Shown: piece by piece, positions 60,721 to 64,000 of the stretch
Layout of the letters: every line of letters begins with the position of its first letter
How positions within the stretch are numbered: position 1 is the first letter of the stretch
Origin: JACJYC01 sp964558465
GTDB taxonomy: Bacteria > Bacteroidota > Bacteroidia > Chitinophagales > Saprospiraceae
DNA length: 64,000 nucleotides
NCBI GenBank assembly: GCA_964558465.1
Contig: CAZLEF010000025.1
Span: forward strand, 1-64,000
Reading direction: 5' to 3'
Notes under the pieces: generated by a model
The model's database searches: none
What the model saw: the letters and a program-made list of their open reading frames with translations, nothing else
What the model was told of the DNA's origin: nothing
Translations under genes and position numbers: made by a program

Positions 60721-61209
60721 GCTTCCGGCAAAAAACCGAACAATTAATCAGTTCCAGGAGCAATGCCGGTTTGTTTTTGAGGCGATAATTGGAGAAATGT
60801 GGTGTTTTTACCAACATTTCTCCAATTATCGAAAAAATGACTTCATCAAACGGCAGCATCACCGGGGTTTTTACCCGCCACAGTTCCTGGAAGTTCAAAA
60901 GCAACGACGCCCTGCCCGGAGCGCAAAACGGAAGGCAAGAGACTGTGTCTCGGCAAGTTGATTTCCGCTCACTTCGGAAAACCTGCCGGTCTTTTACTTC
61001 CGCTTCAATTCCAGATGGATGTTTGAAAGTTACAAACTTTCCTTTCGACATTCCAACTTTAGGTAGAGGTCCAATAGGGCATCAAAGTTTCAAACTTTGA
61101 TGAGCGTTCGTCGTTTCAAAATAGAAAATCTGTAATAAAATTCGCCACTTTCTATGCACTTGCTTACCTGCCTCCTAACCTAAGTGTCGGCACATGGCGA
61201 GTTCTGGAT
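60721..61209. other. Gene-free stretch with hairpins before the peptidase gene
   Basis: Open frames on both strands here read through palindromes and have no domain features. Notable structures are an 18-bp inverted repeat (60783-60800 with 60814-60831, CGATAATTGGAGAAATGT) and a CATCAAAGTTT-C-AAACTTTGATG hairpin (61080-61102). No supportable gene is seen. Confidence 0.55.
60783..60831. repeat. 18-bp perfect inverted repeat
   Basis: Arms 60783-60800 and 60814-60831 are exact complements around a 13-nt loop. It lies 60 bp past the double 60-bp repeat and could be a remnant of a mobile element. Confidence 0.55.
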
Positions 61210-61347
61210 TTGTACTTTTTTTACCAACCCGAATCAAAATGTTTGCTTTTCAGTCACAACAGGCGTATTTTACATCTGGTTTTTCAACTGCGGCAAGGGG
61301 AAGTTCTCGATATAAAATCCATCATTTCTTCAGGTAAACGGCTAACC

Positions 61348-61443
61348 ATGAAACATAACGCCAAATCCATCCGGCCATTTATCGGAGCTGAAAACTTTGA
61401 ACGGTCCCGAAGTTTTTACCGGGACCTGGGTTTTCAGGAAAGT
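61348..61443 (+). pseudogene. N-terminal fragment of a glyoxalase/VOC gene fused to the peptidase frame
   Basis: The first 32 codons from the ATG at 61348 read MKHNAKSIRPFIGAENFERS and then RSFYRDLGFQES, the typical start of a glyoxalase/bleomycin-resistance (VOC) domain. The match ends abruptly and the next codons begin a signal peptide of a different protein. The rest of the VOC domain is absent from the window. Confidence 0.6.
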
Positions 61444-63153
61444 GTGTTATCTTTCCCAGTTTTATTGACCTTGTTCACGCTAAGCTGCGAAGCACAGCCG
61501 GCCCATCAATTCAACCTGGATAAGGAATTTGACTCCGGCTCCGGAATAACATTCCCCGAACCGGATGAAACCCTCATCAACCGCCTGGATTTGCTGGGCA
61601 AGGTTTGGGGTTTTCTCAAATACCACCACCCCGAAGCAGGAAGCGGCAATTACAACTGGGATTACGAGCTTTTCCGGATGCTCCCCGAATTCCTGAATGC
61701 TGAAAAAGAGCCGGAAAGCGATTGGGTAATTTTGAACTGGATCGATAAATACGGAAAAACAGACGCGTGCAAAACCTGTAAATCAATCCCCCCGGATGCG
61801 CCCTTAAAACCCGATTTATCCTGGATCGACAGCGACGATATCCTGCCGGAATTAAAAAACAGATTAACGGAAATTTACCGGAACCGGCGCCAGGGCAAAA
61901 ATTTCTATATCCGCATGGCAGCCAATGTCGGCAATCCGGAATTTCTGAACGAAAATCCCTACCCGGATATGCCCTGTCCCGATGCAGGCTTCAGGTTACT
62001 GGCATTGTATAAATACTGGAACATGATCCAATATTTTTTCCCCTATAAACACCTGATGGACAAAAACTGGAACGGGACCCTGGCGGAATACATCCCCGTC
62101 TTCCTCCGGGCAAAAAACGAACTGGAATACGAGCTGGCAGCCGTCCGGATCATAGGAGAAATCCAGGATACCCACGCCAACCTGTGGGGCGGCGGCGATA
62201 AACTGAACGAGGAAAGGGGAGGCTTCTACCCGCCTTTCCATGTCCGGTTTGTCGAAGGGCAACTGACCGTAACAGATTACTACAATCCGGAACTCCGTGA
62301 AGTCGCCGGATTGGCGGTTGGCGACGTTATCACCCATATCAACCAAAAGTCCGTAGAAAACCTGACAGACAGCCTGAAGCCCTATTACCCCGCCTCCAAC
62401 CAGGCTGCCCGGCTCAGGGATATTTCCACAGACCTGCTGCGATCCAAAAATACCTCGATCCGGATCAGGTATATTTCGGAAGCAGGGGAAAAACAAAAAG
62501 AACTGACCTTGTATCCCCGCGATAGCTTGAAGATCTACCGGTGGTACCGCCGGGACAATGAAAAATGTTACCGCCTGCTGGATGGGAATATCGGTTATAT
62601 AACCCTGAAATCCATCCGGGAAGAAGACATACCCGAGATTAAAAAATCTTTTAAAAATACGAAGGGGATCATCATCGATATCCGGAACTACCCCTCCACC
62701 TTTGTGCCTTTTTCCCTGGGTTCCTTTTTTGTTGCAGAGTCCACTCCGTTTGCGAAATTCACCGGGGGAAACACCGATCATCCCGGCGAGTTTACTTTCA
62801 CCGAGCCGGTCGAAATCCCCAAATCGGGAGAGACCTACAGCGGCAAACTGATTGTGATCGTCAATGAACTGTCGCAAAGCCAGGCCGAATACACCGCTAT
62901 GGCTTTCCGCGCAGGCGCCAATACCAAAATCATCGGAAGCACGACTGCCGGCGCCGACGGCAATGTTTCCAGCATCCTGCTGCCCGGCGGACTGCGGACG
63001 ATGATCTCCGGCATAGGCGTCTATTATCCGGACGGAACGGAAACCCAGAGGGTCGGGATCGTCCCGGATATCGAGGTACACCCGACGATAAAAGGCATAA
63101 AAGAAGGCAGGGATGAACTTTTGGAAAAGGCGGTTGAGATTATTAATGAATAA
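61348..63153 (+). CDS. S41-family peptidase with a chimeric N terminus
   Basis: The main body is a secreted S41 (C-terminal-processing-like) peptidase: an N-terminal helical domain (FLKYHHPEAGSGNYNWDYELF), then a PDZ-like segment (LAVGDVITHINQKSV) and the catalytic domain (GNIGYITLKSI, KGIIIDIRNYPS, SQSQAEYTAMAFRAG). The nucleophile Ser is in the SQAEY block (codon 62878). The first 32 codons come from a VOC gene start. A GTG at 61444 would give VLSFPVLLTLFTLSCEAQ, a short signal peptide with lipobox TLSC, so translation may start there and ignore the VOC part. The ATG at 61210 reaches further upstream without domain support. Function: periplasmic or surface proteolysis; substrate unknown. 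Confidence 0.8.
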   Translation: MKHNAKSIRPFIGAENFERSRSFYRDLGFQESVLSFPVLLTLFTLSCEAQPAHQFNLDKEFDSGSGITFPEPDETLINRLDLLGKVWGFLKYHHPEAGSGNYNWDYELFRMLPEFLNAEKEPESDWVILNWIDKYGKTDACKTCKSIPPDAPLKPDLSWIDSDDILPELKNRLTEIYRNRRQGKNFYIRMAANVGNPEFLNENPYPDMPCPDAGFRLLALYKYWNMIQYFFPYKHLMDKNWNGTLAEYIPVFLRAKNELEYELAAVRIIGEIQDTHANLWGGGDKLNEERGGFYPPFHVRFVEGQLTVTDYYNPELREVAGLAVGDVITHINQKSVENLTDSLKPYYPASNQAARLRDISTDLLRSKNTSIRIRYISEAGEKQKELTLYPRDSLKIYRWYRRDNEKCYRLLDGNIGYITLKSIREEDIPEIKKSFKNTKGIIIDIRNYPSTFVPFSLGSFFVAESTPFAKFTGGNTDHPGEFTFTEPVEIPKSGETYSGKLIVIVNELSQSQAEYTAMAFRAGANTKIIGSTTAGADGNVSSILLPGGLRTMISGIGVYYPDGTETQRVGIVPDIEVHPTIKGIKEGRDELLEKAVEIINE

Positions 63154-63200
63154 GATGTTAGTGCTCCCGTTGTGCGTCATAATTAAAGTCATGTCATAAA

Positions 63201-64000
63201 ATGAAAGCGGCAATTCGTTCAAAATATGGTTTACCCGGGGATTTAAGCATAAAGGAACTTGAAATACCGACTCCAAAGGAAAATGAAGTTCTCATAAAGG
63301 TACATGCGACAACTGCAAATAGAACCGATTGCCATGTACTTTCAGGCAGGCCGTTTATCATGAGGCTTTTTACAGGATTATTTAGACCACGATTATCAAT
63401 TATCGGATCTGATTTTTCGGGGCAAATTGAAGCAGTCGGCTCAAGGGTGCAATCTTTTAAAGCAGGCGATAAGATTATGGGTTTCGGCGGTGTATTTGGC
63501 TGTGGTTCTCATGCACAATATTTTACATTACCGGAAACTAAAGCAAAAAATGCAATGATAATTATGCCTGACAACCTGACGTATGAACAGGCAGCAGCTT
63601 GTCTGGAAGGTGCATTTTATGCTGGTTCTGTTATCATCCAATTAGCGCCAGAAGCCGGGCAAAAAGCACTGGTGTATGGTGCGACGGGTGCAATAGGCTC
63701 TTCCTATGTTCAATTTTTTAAATACTTTAATGTTTATGTTACTGCAGTTTGCCGTGGTGAGTACAGCGAATTGATAAAATCATTAGGGGCTGACAAAGTT
63801 ATTGACTACAAAAGGGATGATTTCACGAAAGACACCGAAAAGTATGATTATGTTTTTGATTCGGTAAATAAAACCAGTTTTTTCAAATGCAAGGCACTAT
63901 TGAATAAGAAAGGAATTTATGCTTCATCCGGTGGTTTTGAGTATCTATTCCTGGCACTCTTTACCTCTATCTTTGGAGGAAAGAAAGTCATATTCCGGCC
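63201..64000 (+). CDS. NAD(P)-dependent alcohol dehydrogenase/quinone oxidoreductase, partial (cut by the window end)
   Basis: The reading frame is open from the ATG at 63201 to the end of the window (266 codons, incomplete). It shows the MDR fold: KAAIRSKYGLPGDLSIKEL, VLIKVHATTANRTDCHVLSG, IGSDFSGQIEAVG (68-80), the nucleotide-binding GATGAIG motif (160-166) and SLGADKVIDYKRDDF. No structural-zinc cysteine cluster is seen, so it is closer to quinone oxidoreductase-type enzymes. Composition is AT-rich, unlike the peptidase gene before it, which suggests another acquired segment or a different chromosomal background. The gap before it is 47 bp with no clear promoter. Confidence 0.85.
   Translation, partial: MKAAIRSKYGLPGDLSIKELEIPTPKENEVLIKVHATTANRTDCHVLSGRPFIMRLFTGLFRPRLSIIGSDFSGQIEAVGSRVQSFKAGDKIMGFGGVFGCGSHAQYFTLPETKAKNAMIIMPDNLTYEQAAACLEGAFYAGSVIIQLAPEAGQKALVYGATGAIGSSYVQFFKYFNVYVTAVCRGEYSELIKSLGADKVIDYKRDDFTKDTEKYDYVFDSVNKTSFFKCKALLNKKGIYASSGGFEYLFLALFTSIFGGKKVIFR

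Noticed and set aside
60716..61051. 111-codon minus-strand frame and an overlapping plus-strand frame
   Set aside because: Both read through an 18-bp inverted repeat and mirror each other in places. No domain, signal peptide or composition supports a real protein.
61996..63276. 426-codon minus-strand open frame
   Set aside because: It is antisense to the S41 peptidase, whose motifs are clear. The antisense product has no recognisable fold.

Overview
The window looks like a chromosomal segment of a Bacteroidota bacterium, most likely Saprospiria or a relative. The evidence is a subtilase with a type IX secretion (T9SS) C-terminal tail, a FISUMP lipoprotein, a GCTDP-type C-terminal tail, many lipoproteins, TAnnTTTG-like -10 boxes and, above all, twelve long FtsX/MacB-type permease genes. 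Most of the window is around 50% GC. The left end (about 1-2560) and the right end (from about 63160) are visibly more AT-rich. No rRNA, tRNA, CRISPR array or complete insertion sequence was seen.

Layout. (1) 37-2290, minus strand: a Hachiman-type anti-phage pair, hamA then hamB; hamB stops before its second helicase domain. (2) 2291-6040: repeats and hairpins, a small four-helix membrane protein, a TolB-like propeller protein, and a 519-residue protein with an N-terminal motif I associate with contractile-injection-system cargo. (3) 6045-31774: nine double-length permeases on the minus strand, interrupted by two plus-strand genes, an AAA_14/DUF4143 ATPase (8650-9810) and a YVTN-type propeller protein. 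(4) 32204-39976: a protease-rich island: secreted subtilase, membrane-anchored TPR-CHAT protease, and a three-gene minus-strand operon with a cytosolic trypsin-like protease. (5) 40076-49650: FISUMP lipoprotein, outer-membrane barrel with TSP3 repeats, divergent ECF sigma factor and anti-sigma-like gene, DUF1080 lipoprotein, beta-lactamase-fold hydrolase, diheme peroxidase, and a TPR-intradiol dioxygenase-like fusion. (6) 50083-57232: three more permeases in a tight operon. (7) 57544-64000: sodium:solute symporter, GAF-LuxR regulator, S41 peptidase with a chimeric N terminus, and a partial alcohol dehydrogenase.

The main finding is regulatory. Four permease transcription units, starting at 24854, 27438, 31774 and 57232 on the minus strand, share a sigma-54-like core GG-N10-G[G/A]. 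Each also has two tandem 16-bp dyads, TGTYC-N6-GRACA, starting about 54 and 75 bp upstream of the core and 20-21 bp (two helical turns) apart. The coding sequences have diverged strongly while the promoter architecture and spacing are kept. This suggests one regulon controlled by sigma-54 and an NtrC-family activator encoded elsewhere. No ABC ATPase is encoded in the window, so all twelve permeases must use a partner encoded elsewhere or act without one.

Non-coding DNA is rich in repeats: arrays of 8- or 10-bp units near permease genes, palindromes built on CCACGC/GCGTGG, a two-copy MITE-like element (about 46483-46615 and 59341-59508), and long hairpins between convergent genes. Start codons were chosen by signal peptides, overlaps and domain starts, because Shine-Dalgarno sequences are weak in this phylum.
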